The notes under the pieces were generated by a model. That model worked only from the letters and a program-made list of their open reading frames with translations, was not told the origin of the DNA and ran no database searches. Source: SZUA-36 sp041570235 (GTDB taxonomy: Bacteria; Pseudomonadota; Gammaproteobacteria; Xanthomonadales; SZUA-36). Taken from it: 6,220 nucleotides of DNA. The stretch lies in assembly GCA_041570235.1 (NCBI GenBank), contig JBFFWN010000208.1, positions 1-6,220 on the forward strand. The letters run 5' to 3'. Shown piece after piece: positions 1 through 6,220 of the stretch; position 1 is the first letter of the stretch, and each line of letters begins with the position of its first letter. Both the position numbers and the translations under genes were made by a program.

Positions 1-339
1 ATCGACGAGGCAATGCAGGTTACCAAGGATAATTATTATGGCGTTGCCAGGGCGCACCCCGGCAAACCAGTCGTGATCACCGAAGCGGGATGGACAACCA
101 ATTCCGATGGCCGGGGCATCAACCCGGGCAATGTCTGTGAACAACGCCAGGAAACCTATTATCACGCGCTGGCGGACTGGAGTGAAAAGGAGGACATCAT
201 GACGTTCTTTTTTGAAGCATTTGATGAATTATGGAAAGGCTCAGAGGAACCCATGGAGCCGGAAAAACACTGGGGCATATTTACCGTCGACAGAAAACCC
301 AAAAAAGTCATGCAGCCCATCTTTCCGGGCCTGCTGTAA
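1..339 (+). CDS. Glycoside hydrolase family 17 enzyme (beta-1,3-glucanase/transglycosylase type), C-terminal fragment
   Basis: The reading frame is open from the first base, so the 5' part of the gene lies outside the window; 112 residues remain. The segment VVITEAGW carries the glutamate (codon 82-84) expected to be the GH17 catalytic nucleophile. It is followed by a helix-like stretch and the segment FFFEAFDELWK, which closes the (beta/alpha)8 barrel in bacterial GH17 proteins. The complete GH17 protein at 2885-4708 has the matching pair IGETGW and FFFEVFDEQWK, so the two are paralogues. Unlike that protein, this one stops soon after the barrel and has no C-terminal accessory domain. GH17 enzymes act on beta-1,3-glucans as endo- or exo-hydrolases or as transglycosylases; the exact activity cannot be read from this fragment. 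The acid/base glutamate and any signal peptide are outside the window. The stop codon TAA overlaps a possible ATG (339) of the next gene by one base, which suggests one operon. Confidence 0.88.
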   Translation: MDEAMQVTKDNYYGVARAHPGKPVVITEAGWTTNSDGRGINPGNVCEQRQETYYHALADWSEKEDIMTFFFEAFDELWKGSEEPMEPEKHWGIFTVDRKPKKVMQPIFPGLL

Positions 340-422
340 TGAAGCATGATAAAAAAACCGAGGAAGATGTTGTGCCGATAAAACGAAGAGCCCTGTTTGG
401 TTCAAGACATCCGGGGTCATCA

Positions 423-2795
423 ATGAAACATGTACTATGGCTCACGGCTTTTATTTTGATAGCGGCAACAATGTCACAATCGGTCGCCGCACAAACGCCA
501 AAAGACCCGCAGGATCCCCAAGTGAACATTCAACAACTGGTTTCCCAATTAACATTAGAGGAAAAGGCAAGCCTGATGTCCGGTCGCGACGACTGGAGTA
601 CACAGTCGATTGGAAGATTGGATATCCCCTGGATATGGCTATCCGATGGCCCCCACGGACTGCGGCGTGCACCACAGACCAACAAGGCCGGTTATGGTGA
701 TCAGCTGCCGGCGACGGCTTTTCCAACCGCATCTGCGCTGGCCGCCACCTGGGACCTGGATCTGATTTACGAGCTTGGCGGGTTTCTTGGCCACGAGAGC
801 CAGGCGCAAGGTGTAAACGTGTTGCTGGGGCCCGGCGTCAATATCAAGCGCTCGGTCCTGGGTGGCCGGAATTTCGAGTTCTTTTCAGAAGACCCGGTTT
901 TGGCGGGTGAGCTCGGCGCTGCTTACATTAACGGTGTACAAGGCCAGGGTGTTGGCACCTCGTTGAAACACTACGCTGCCAATAATGTTGAAACCAGGCG
1001 CATGTATATGAACTCCGACGTAGATGACCGGACCTTGCATGAAATTTACCTGACGCCTTTTGAAATTGCGGTCAGAAAAGCCCAGCCCTGGACAGTCATG
1101 GCCAGTTACAACCGCATCCAGGGGGAATATGGCACCCAGAACGCCTACCTGCTGACGGATATTCTGAAGCAGCAATGGGGTTACCAGGGTATCGTCATTT
1201 CAGACTGGTTTGCCATCGTGGACAGGGTCGCGGCAGTCAAAGCAGGCATGCATATCGAAATGCCCGGCCTGAATGCGGTCAATGACAATCTGATTGTTGA
1301 GGCCGTCAAAAATGGCGAGCTGGATGAAGCCTTGCTTGACACCATGGTGACAGAAATCCTGGAGATTGTATTCAGGGCAAAATCCCTCCAGAAACAGGGT
1401 GTCGAACTGGATGTGGAAAGGCATCATAGTCAGGCGCGCCGTGTCGCTGCTGAGTCCATTACGCTGTTAAAAAATGAAAACAGCGTATTACCCGTCAACC
1501 CGAAACAATACCGAAAGGTCGCCATCATTGGCGAGTTTGCGGTTAATCCGCGTTTCCAGGGTAATGGCAGTTCAGAAGTGAAGCCCACCAGGCTCGACCA
1601 GTTTTTAGAGCTGGTGAGGCAGGAATATGGTGACCAGGTTCAGTTCAGCTACGCGCAAGGATATCAATTATCCGACGATGATGATTTTTCACTTATCGAT
1701 CAGGCCAGGGAAGTTGCCGCGAGCGCGGATATTGCCCTGGTGTTCGCCGGTCTTCCGTTGCACTACGAATCGGAGGGCATCGACCGGACCCATATCGACA
1801 TGCCAGCATCGCACAACCGCTTGATCAGCGCGGTTGCCGAGGTTCAGCAGAACACGGTTGCCGTGTTGACCAACGGCAGCGCGGTCACCATGCCCTGGGT
1901 TGACCAGGTCAGCGGCATCCTCGAGACCTGGCTGGCCGGCCAGGCGGGCGCCGGCGGAATTGCAGACGTGATATTTGGCAAAGTGAACCCTTCAGGAAAG
2001 CTGGCGGAGACGTTTCCGGTAAAACTTGAAGATACGCCGGCCTTTTTTAACTTTCCTGGCGAACAGGGCGAAGTATTGTACGGCGAGCAGATTTTTGTCG
2101 GTTATCGCTATTACGACAAGAAAAAAATTGAACCACTCTTTCCATTCGGATTTGGCCTGTCCTATACCGATTTTGAGTACAGCGACCTGCAGTTTTCCGC
2201 TGCCAATATCACCGACAAGACCGGCCTGGAACTCACTGTGAAAATCAGGAATACCGGTGATGTTGCCGGTAAAGAGATCGTGCAGATTTACGTGACCGAT
2301 ATGCAAAGCAGCCTCCAACGGCCCGAAAAAGAACTCAAGAAATTTGAAAAAATTGCGCTTGAGCCAGGCGAAGAAAAGACCGTCACATTTCAACTCGATG
2401 GCCGCGACTTTTCCTATTACGACGCCATCCGCAAAATGTGGATCGCGGAAAGCGGTGAATTTGTAATTTCTGCCGCCTCGTCATCACGCGATATCCGCCT
2501 GTCACAACCGGTTACTTTGCAATCGACGCAGCAGGTTCCCCTGGCCTTTGATGAGTACACCTTTTTTAAGGAGTACTGGAAACATGATCAAACCCGTGAA
2601 CTTCTGAAACAAATGGTGCCTAACTGGATTAAAGGGTTCACAGCTGAGGGGAAAAGCGCCGATGAGGCAGAATTCCAGGATTTTATGGTCGAGCACCCAT
2701 TGATCAAATATCCCTATATCACCAATGGTGAGATCACCCCCGAACAGGTCAAAGAGCTGGTTAAGAAAACCCGGGAAATGACCTTTACACCTTGA
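423..2795 (+). CDS. Secreted glycoside hydrolase family 3 beta-glucosidase-type enzyme
   Basis: Probably removes glucose from the non-reducing end of beta-linked gluco-oligosaccharides in the periplasm or outside the cell. With the start at 423 the protein has 790 residues. Residues 1-23 form a Sec signal peptide ending VAA before Q24. The GH3 N-terminal barrel spans about 34-330, with substrate-contacting D75 (SDGPHG), K182-H183 (KHYAANN) and the nucleophile D261 in VISDWFA. The GH3 C-terminal domain (about 345-580) carries the likely acid/base E451 in ESEGIDR and the GKLAETFPV and FPFGFGLSY signatures. A fibronectin III-like domain follows (about 600-675), then an 80-residue tail (710-790). 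No PA14 insert is seen. An in-frame ATG at 339 would add 28 residues and overlap the upstream stop codon, but it places an unusually long, partly acidic stretch before the signal peptide; 423 has GGGG six bases upstream. Flanking GH17 genes suggest beta-1,3-gluco-oligosaccharides (laminari-oligomers) as substrate; the family alone would also fit beta-1,4 or beta-1,6 links. Confidence 0.92.
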   Translation: MKHVLWLTAFILIAATMSQSVAAQTPKDPQDPQVNIQQLVSQLTLEEKASLMSGRDDWSTQSIGRLDIPWIWLSDGPHGLRRAPQTNKAGYGDQLPATAFPTASALAATWDLDLIYELGGFLGHESQAQGVNVLLGPGVNIKRSVLGGRNFEFFSEDPVLAGELGAAYINGVQGQGVGTSLKHYAANNVETRRMYMNSDVDDRTLHEIYLTPFEIAVRKAQPWTVMASYNRIQGEYGTQNAYLLTDILKQQWGYQGIVISDWFAIVDRVAAVKAGMHIEMPGLNAVNDNLIVEAVKNGELDEALLDTMVTEILEIVFRAKSLQKQGVELDVERHHSQARRVAAESITLLKNENSVLPVNPKQYRKVAIIGEFAVNPRFQGNGSSEVKPTRLDQFLELVRQEYGDQVQFSYAQGYQLSDDDDFSLIDQAREVAASADIALVFAGLPLHYESEGIDRTHIDMPASHNRLISAVAEVQQNTVAVLTNGSAVTMPWVDQVSGILETWLAGQAGAGGIADVIFGKVNPSGKLAETFPVKLEDTPAFFNFPGEQGEVLYGEQIFVGYRYYDKKKIEPLFPFGFGLSYTDFEYSDLQFSAANITDKTGLELTVKIRNTGDVAGKEIVQIYVTDMQSSLQRPEKELKKFEKIALEPGEEKTVTFQLDGRDFSYYDAIRKMWIAESGEFVISAASSSRDIRLSQPVTLQSTQQVPLAFDEYTFFKEYWKHDQTRELLKQMVPNWIKGFTAEGKSADEAEFQDFMVEHPLIKYPYITNGEITPEQVKELVKKTREMTFTP

Positions 2796-2822
2796 TATCA
2801 GCTATTTGAATGAGTGTATAAA
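2792..2822 (+). promoter_or_regulatory. Possible sigma70-type promoter for the downstream GH17 gene
   Basis: TTGATA (2792-2797) matches the -35 consensus at five of six positions, and TATAAA (2817-2822) matches the -10 consensus at five of six. The spacer is 19 bases, longer than the usual 17, which weakens the call. The -35 element overlaps the stop codon of the GH3 gene. If real, it would allow the second GH17 gene to be transcribed apart from, or in addition to, read-through from upstream. Found by eye only. Confidence 0.28.
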
Positions 2823-2836
2823 AAACACGGGATTAA

Positions 2837-2866
2837 GTCTTGGCAAAGACAGGCTTGTGCAAGAAC
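2837..2866 (+). repeat. Hairpin and imperfect direct repeat in the GH3-GH17 gap
   Basis: GTCTT (2837-2841) and AAGAC (2846-2850) form a perfect five-base-pair stem with a four-base loop. Just after it, CTTG-TG-CAAG (2854-2863) is a second short inverted repeat. The two units, CTTGGCAAAGAC (2839-2850) and CTTGTGCAAGAAC (2854-2866), also read as an imperfect direct repeat with 15-base periodicity. It lies between the possible -10 element and the GH17 start codon, so it could be an operator or an mRNA leader structure. No T-run follows, so it is not a classic terminator. It may be chance. Confidence 0.3.
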
Positions 2867-2884
2867 CGGTAAAGCGAGACTGAC

Positions 2885-4708
2885 ATGAAAAAATTTCTGC
2901 GTTTAATTATGTTATTGACCCTGGCGTTTTCTGCCCATGGTCAATCACAAGCGAATGGCCCTTCATTGCAAATCACCGCGAAAGATATTTTGGGTAACCC
3001 CGATTACCCGGCATTTTCCTACGGTGGTTACCGTGAAAAAACCCGCGACAATAATGTACCCAGCGTGGATGAACTGAAGGAGGATATGAAAATTTTATCC
3101 GCCATGGGCATAAAAATTATCCGCACCTACAACACGCAAAAATATGCCCATGCCGAGAATCTGCTCAAAGCCATTCGTCAGTTGAAAGATCAGGACCAGA
3201 ACTTTGAAATGTATGTCATGTTGGGCGCCTGGATCGATTGTAAAGACGCCTGGACGGATACGCCGAATCACGCCGAAGGTGATGTGGAGGGCAATACTGC
3301 AGAGATCGAAGCGGCCATCAGGCTAAGCAATGCCTATCCGGACATAGTGAAAGTGATCGCCGTTGGCAATGAGGCGATGGTGCATTGGGCCGTGACCTAT
3401 TTTGTCGCCCCCGGGGTTATCCTCAAGTGGGTAAATCACCTGCAGGAATTGAAGGCCTCGGGCGGTATTCCCGCAGATGTGTGGATCACCAGTTCAGATA
3501 ATTATGCCTCCTGGGGCGGCGCTGACAAGAGTTACCATACCGAGGATTTGGTGGCCTTGATAAAGGCGGTCGATTTCATCTCACTGCATACTTATCCGTT
3601 CCACGACAGCTATCACAATCCCGCATTCTGGGGCGTTAATGCCGAAGAAGAGGGCCTGTCAGAGGCCGAAAAAGCAGATGCGGTCATGTTACGGGCAAAG
3701 AACTACGCGATCTCTCAATATCAGAGCACCAGGGAGTATATCCAGTCACTGGGGATAGAAAAGCCGATTCACATTGGTGAAACCGGTTGGGCCAGCAAGG
3801 ACAGTTCGCATTTTGGTGCTGCGGGTTCACATGCTGCAGACGAGTACAAGCAAAAACTGTATTACCAGCACATGCGTGACTGGACCAATCAATCGGGAAT
3901 CTCGCTGTTTTTCTTTGAAGTATTTGATGAACAGTGGAAAGACCAGGAAAGTGAGTTGGGCTCTGAGAACCATTTTGGCCTGATTAACCTGAAAGGCGAG
4001 GCAAAATATGCCTTATGGGATATGGTTGACGCGGGCACATTCAAAGGTCTGACCAGGAACGGGATGGCTATCACCAAAACCTATGCTGGAAATGAAGAGG
4101 CGCTGCTGGCTGACATTCTGCCAGTACCTTCCAAGAGTGAAATTCCTGTTCGCGAAATATCAACCGTTAACAGTAACCGTCGACCGGGAGAAGCGGTCAC
4201 CGAGTCAAGTTACGTCATTATCAGCGACACCCTGGTGCCGGACACCACGAACAATGCCACTTACCCGAGTGAGAAAATCAAGCTGGTGTCCTGGAATGGC
4301 GGCTGCGAAGTTGTCTTGACCAATGATGGCTTAATCAAGGTTAAAACCGGCAGCGGTGAGTGGTGGGGCTGTGCCCTTGAGCTCGATGGCGGCATCGGTG
4401 AAGACCTGTCAGCATTCAAATCCGGATATCTTCATTTCAAAATCAAGGGTCATCCTAAATCCGTTTTTGAACTTGGATTTCATACCGGGTCTTTTGCCAG
4501 GGATACGCAGGTTAAAAATTATGTGCGCTTTGCACCAGGTGGCCAGTATTCTGTCCAGAATGACTGGACGGAATACAGCATTCCGTTTTCCGAGTTGAAC
4601 AAAGGCGCCAACATGAAGGATTTGGCAGGGTTACTCTATATCATGGGGCATGTTGATCTCGGCGGGGAGCATTTATACCTGAAGGATATTTACTATTCAA
4701 AACACTAA
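2885..4708 (+). CDS. Secreted GH17 beta-1,3-glucanase-type enzyme with C-terminal beta-sandwich (putative carbohydrate-binding) domain
   Basis: A 607-residue exported protein that probably cleaves or remodels beta-1,3-glucan. The ATG at 2885 gives an ideal Sec signal peptide (MKKFLRLIML onward, hydrophobic to residue 16, likely cut after AHG at 19); ribosome binding is weak (GCGAG six bases upstream). The GH17 barrel covers about 40-385. It starts with FSYGGYR (from residue 44) and IKIIRTYNT, holds the likely acid/base E163 in VGNEAMVHW and the nucleophile E299 in IGETGW, and ends near FFFEVFDEQWK (342-352). A polar linker of about 55 residues follows. Residues from about 442 to 607 form a separate domain rich in predicted beta strands, with a GEWWG motif, FKSGYLHFKIKG and a closing GGEHLYLKDIYY. 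Its style resembles galactose-binding-like modules at the C-terminus of some marine glucohydrolases (ExoP type), so binding of glucan is a reasonable inference. The N-terminal domain is a paralogue of the truncated GH17 at 1-339. GH17 assignment is strong; endo versus exo versus transglycosylase action is open. Confidence 0.9.
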   Translation: MKKFLRLIMLLTLAFSAHGQSQANGPSLQITAKDILGNPDYPAFSYGGYREKTRDNNVPSVDELKEDMKILSAMGIKIIRTYNTQKYAHAENLLKAIRQLKDQDQNFEMYVMLGAWIDCKDAWTDTPNHAEGDVEGNTAEIEAAIRLSNAYPDIVKVIAVGNEAMVHWAVTYFVAPGVILKWVNHLQELKASGGIPADVWITSSDNYASWGGADKSYHTEDLVALIKAVDFISLHTYPFHDSYHNPAFWGVNAEEEGLSEAEKADAVMLRAKNYAISQYQSTREYIQSLGIEKPIHIGETGWASKDSSHFGAAGSHAADEYKQKLYYQHMRDWTNQSGISLFFFEVFDEQWKDQESELGSENHFGLINLKGEAKYALWDMVDAGTFKGLTRNGMAITKTYAGNEEALLADILPVPSKSEIPVREISTVNSNRRPGEAVTESSYVIISDTLVPDTTNNATYPSEKIKLVSWNGGCEVVLTNDGLIKVKTGSGEWWGCALELDGGIGEDLSAFKSGYLHFKIKGHPKSVFELGFHTGSFARDTQVKNYVRFAPGGQYSVQNDWTEYSIPFSELNKGANMKDLAGLLYIMGHVDLGGEHLYLKDIYYSKH

Positions 4709-4723
4709 ACCGGATCGTTAGTG
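4703..4723 (+). other. Short inverted repeat at the end of the GH17 gene
   Basis: CACTAA (4703-4708) and TTAGTG (4718-4723) form a six-base-pair stem with a nine-base loop, and the stop codon TAA is the end of the left arm. There is no GC-rich stem and no T-run after it, so it is a poor intrinsic terminator; it could be a weak attenuator or mRNA-end structure, or chance. Confidence 0.2.
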
Positions 4724-4772
4724 AAGTGTGTATATTGTCTGCTACCAATCAACCCATGATGAACAATTGACC

Positions 4773-5288
4773 ATGACAAATCCCGATGTAGTAGGTAACT
4801 TATTAAACGTGGCGGAAATCTCGGCTGCTTTTGCAGGTTTTGCAGCCCTTGTCAGTGTGCTGCGCCAGCGAGGTACGCGCGCTGATGCCCTGCACGATAT
4901 TTTGCGGCTGCGTATCGTGATCTCAACCAGCATGGTCGTTGTCGTCGCAGCACTGATCCCGGTTGGCCTGGTCGGTTTTCAACTGTCCGAACGCATGGTT
5001 TGGGGTATTTCCGCGGCCACGCTGTTGCTATTGAATTACGGGGTTATTTACTCGTTCATCAAGTCCTACAAACCAGTAGAGGGCAGGTTTCCGCCCGATA
5101 ACTTCGCTGTGGTTGTCGTAACTGCACTGGAATTCATGGACCAGGCAGCCTTGGTCCTTGTGTTATTGAATTTGTGGCCAAGCCTGAATTACCCACTGTA
5201 CCTCGCTGCACTGATATTCAATATTTGCCAGGCCGCCTTTGTATTCGTGCGCTTTGTCGGTTCGGAGTTTAGCGTCAAAGAAGTATAG
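4773..5288 (+). CDS. Small polytopic membrane protein of unknown function
   Basis: I do not recognise a named family. With ATG 4773 the product has 171 residues (MTNPDVVGNLL onward). An in-frame GTG at 4728 would add 15 residues that look unlike a conserved N-terminus, so 4773 is preferred although no strong ribosome binding site is visible for either. About five hydrophobic segments are seen: 10-30, 48-69, 76-96, 112-134 and 140-162. The first carries VAEISAAFAGFAALVSVL, an arrangement of small residues and one glutamate typical of short uncharacterised proteobacterial inner-membrane proteins. Positive residues cluster in the loop at 31-47 (RQRGTR and RLR), suggesting that loop is cytoplasmic. 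Other charged residues inside or near membrane segments are E15, E120 and D123. No catalytic motif, transporter signature or signal peptide is visible. It follows the GH17 gene by 64 bases on the same strand; a link to glucan use is possible but unproven. Confidence 0.75.
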   Translation: MTNPDVVGNLLNVAEISAAFAGFAALVSVLRQRGTRADALHDILRLRIVISTSMVVVVAALIPVGLVGFQLSERMVWGISAATLLLLNYGVIYSFIKSYKPVEGRFPPDNFAVVVVTALEFMDQAALVLVLLNLWPSLNYPLYLAALIFNICQAAFVFVRFVGSEFSVKEV

Positions 5289-5305
5289 GCCCGCAAATCA
5301 GTCTT

Positions 5306-6220
5306 TCAGATGGGCTCCTTCGTCAGTTCGCCATTGACCTGCCGGTAAATACCCAGCGGGTTTTCATTTTTCAGGGCATCGGGCAACAGCTGATCCGGAC
5401 AAGCCTGGTAGGCGACAAAACGGGCAAACCGCACGATGGCGCCGGTACCCACGCTGGTGCTGGTGGAAACCGAGGAAGCAGGATAGGGCCCGCCATGTTG
5501 TTGTGACGGACATACCTCTACACCGGTTGGGAAGCCGTTAAAAATCACCCTGCCCACTTTTTGCGCCAGTGTGTTATTCAGCCGTTCGGCCAGGTCAGGA
5601 TCATCATCGGCATGTATGCTGGCGGTCAGGTTGCCATTCAGATTCCTGGCAATCTCCAGGATCTGATCGTCGTTATCACACACGACATACAGGGTGACCG
5701 GGCCAAACACCTCTTCGGACAGGCTGCTATCCTCGAGAAAATGCTTTGCGCTGGTTTTGATCACGGCATTGGGTGGCGTCATGCTTCCCTGGTCAAATTC
5801 GGCTTCGTTTAACCACTCTGTATGCGGATGATCCTTCAACCGTTTCAGGCCGCGTTGCAGTGATTCGGCAATTTGCGGGTTGAGTAAATAACCCCGGGGC
5901 GCTTCTGACAAAGCTTTTTTCAGCGTGGTTTCGAATCTTTCGTTGGCGACGGACACGGCCAGGCCCGGTGAGGTGCAGAATTGCCCGGTACCCATGCAGA
6001 CCGAGCCGCTGAGCCCTGCTGCAATGCTCTCAGCAGCGGTTTTCATGGTCTCCGGACCGATAAACAGGGGGTTGATGCTGCCCATCTCCGCGTATACCGG
6101 AATGGGTTTGGGCCTGGCTGCGGCGATATCCATCAGGGCCCGCCCGCCGGCTTCAGAGCCGGTGAAACCCACTGCCTGTATCGACGGGTGTTTAACGAGC
6201 CCGGTACCCAAGCCGTACCC
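5306..6220 (-). CDS. NADP-type aldehyde dehydrogenase, alpha-ketoglutaric semialdehyde (2,5-dioxovalerate) dehydrogenase-like, C-terminal part
   Basis: The frame stays open to the window edge (reading GYGLGTGLVKHPS), so the true start lies beyond 6220; 304 residues are present of roughly 525 usual for the family, and about the first 220 are missing. The ALDH fold is shown by the nucleotide-binding segment AVGFTGSEAGGRAL, the general-base glutamate in YAEMGSINP (codon 6086-6088), the catalytic cysteine in GTGQFCTSPG (codon 5975-5977) and EEVFGP. The patterns RPKPIPVYAEMGSINP and GQFCTSPGL, and the ending PLGIYRQVNGELT, fit the KGSADH-type branch, which oxidises 2,5-dioxopentanoate to 2-oxoglutarate in the non-phosphorylating catabolism of pentoses and of glucarate or galactarate. 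Members of this branch also accept other aldehydes, so substrate is inferred. The protein is cytosolic. It converges with the membrane-protein gene across 17 bases and is not part of the glucanase operon. Confidence 0.9.
   Translation of the reverse strand, partial: GYGLGTGLVKHPSIQAVGFTGSEAGGRALMDIAAARPKPIPVYAEMGSINPLFIGPETMKTAAESIAAGLSGSVCMGTGQFCTSPGLAVSVANERFETTLKKALSEAPRGYLLNPQIAESLQRGLKRLKDHPHTEWLNEAEFDQGSMTPPNAVIKTSAKHFLEDSSLSEEVFGPVTLYVVCDNDDQILEIARNLNGNLTASIHADDDPDLAERLNNTLAQKVGRVIFNGFPTGVEVCPSQQHGGPYPASSVSTSTSVGTGAIVRFARFVAYQACPDQLLPDALKNENPLGIYRQVNGELTKEPI

Noticed and set aside
231..338. Upstream extension of the GH3 frame to an ATG at 231
   Set aside because: This stretch lies inside the end of the GH17 gene in another frame, its translation looks nothing like a GH3 N-terminus, and the signal-peptide start at 423 (or the overlapping ATG at 339) explains the gene better.
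1992..2393. Minus-strand open frame of 133 codons inside the GH3 gene
   Set aside because: It lies fully opposite strongly recognisable GH3 sequence, shows no domain or plausible start context, and is best explained as an antisense shadow.
2728..2739. GGTGAGATCACC inverted repeat as a regulator site
   Set aside because: It lies within the GH3 coding sequence near its end, lacks the spacing of a CRP-type site, and short dyads like this are expected by chance.
4731..4736. TATATT as a -10 element for the membrane-protein gene
   Set aside because: No recognisable -35 element lies 16-19 bases upstream, and the extended -10 TG is not at the right spacing, so a promoter cannot be supported.
5288..5316. 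GGCCC/GGGCT pairing as a shared terminator between the convergent genes
   Set aside because: Only four Watson-Crick pairs plus one wobble close a loop of about 19 bases, and there is no T-run in either direction.

Overview
The window looks like chromosomal DNA from a Gram-negative, probably marine gammaproteobacterium. This rests on overall protein character, roughly balanced base composition, Sec signal peptides on the hydrolases and a proteobacterial-type aldehyde dehydrogenase; it is an inference, because no taxonomic marker gene is present. The theme is breakdown of beta-1,3-glucan (laminarin-type or related polysaccharide).

Plus strand, 1-4708: three glycoside hydrolase genes in a row. 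The first is the C-terminal end of a GH17 enzyme cut by the window start (1-339). The second is a complete, secreted GH3 beta-glucosidase-type enzyme (start 423 preferred, 339 possible, end 2795). The third is a complete, secreted two-domain protein with a GH17 catalytic domain and a C-terminal beta-sandwich-like domain, probably carbohydrate-binding (2885-4708). An 89-base gap before the third gene holds a possible promoter and a small repeat/hairpin element. A likely division of labour is that the GH17 enzymes cut or remodel beta-1,3-glucan chains outside the cytoplasm, and the GH3 enzyme releases glucose from the oligosaccharides.

Plus strand, 4773-5288: a small protein with about five membrane segments and no recognised function, 64 bases downstream of the last hydrolase.

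Minus strand, 5306-6220: the C-terminal part of an NADP-type aldehyde dehydrogenase resembling alpha-ketoglutaric semialdehyde (2,5-dioxovalerate) dehydrogenase, convergent with the membrane protein and separated from it by 17 bases. It marks the end of the plus-strand gene group and probably belongs to a different sugar-acid or pentose pathway.

No RNA genes, CRISPR arrays, insertion sequences or attachment sites were seen, and no gene-free stretch exceeds 300 bases. I do not see a strong case for a wholly undescribed system. The points most worth checking are the C-terminal domain of the complete GH17 protein, the pair of diverged GH17 enzymes flanking a GH3 enzyme, and the unknown membrane protein.
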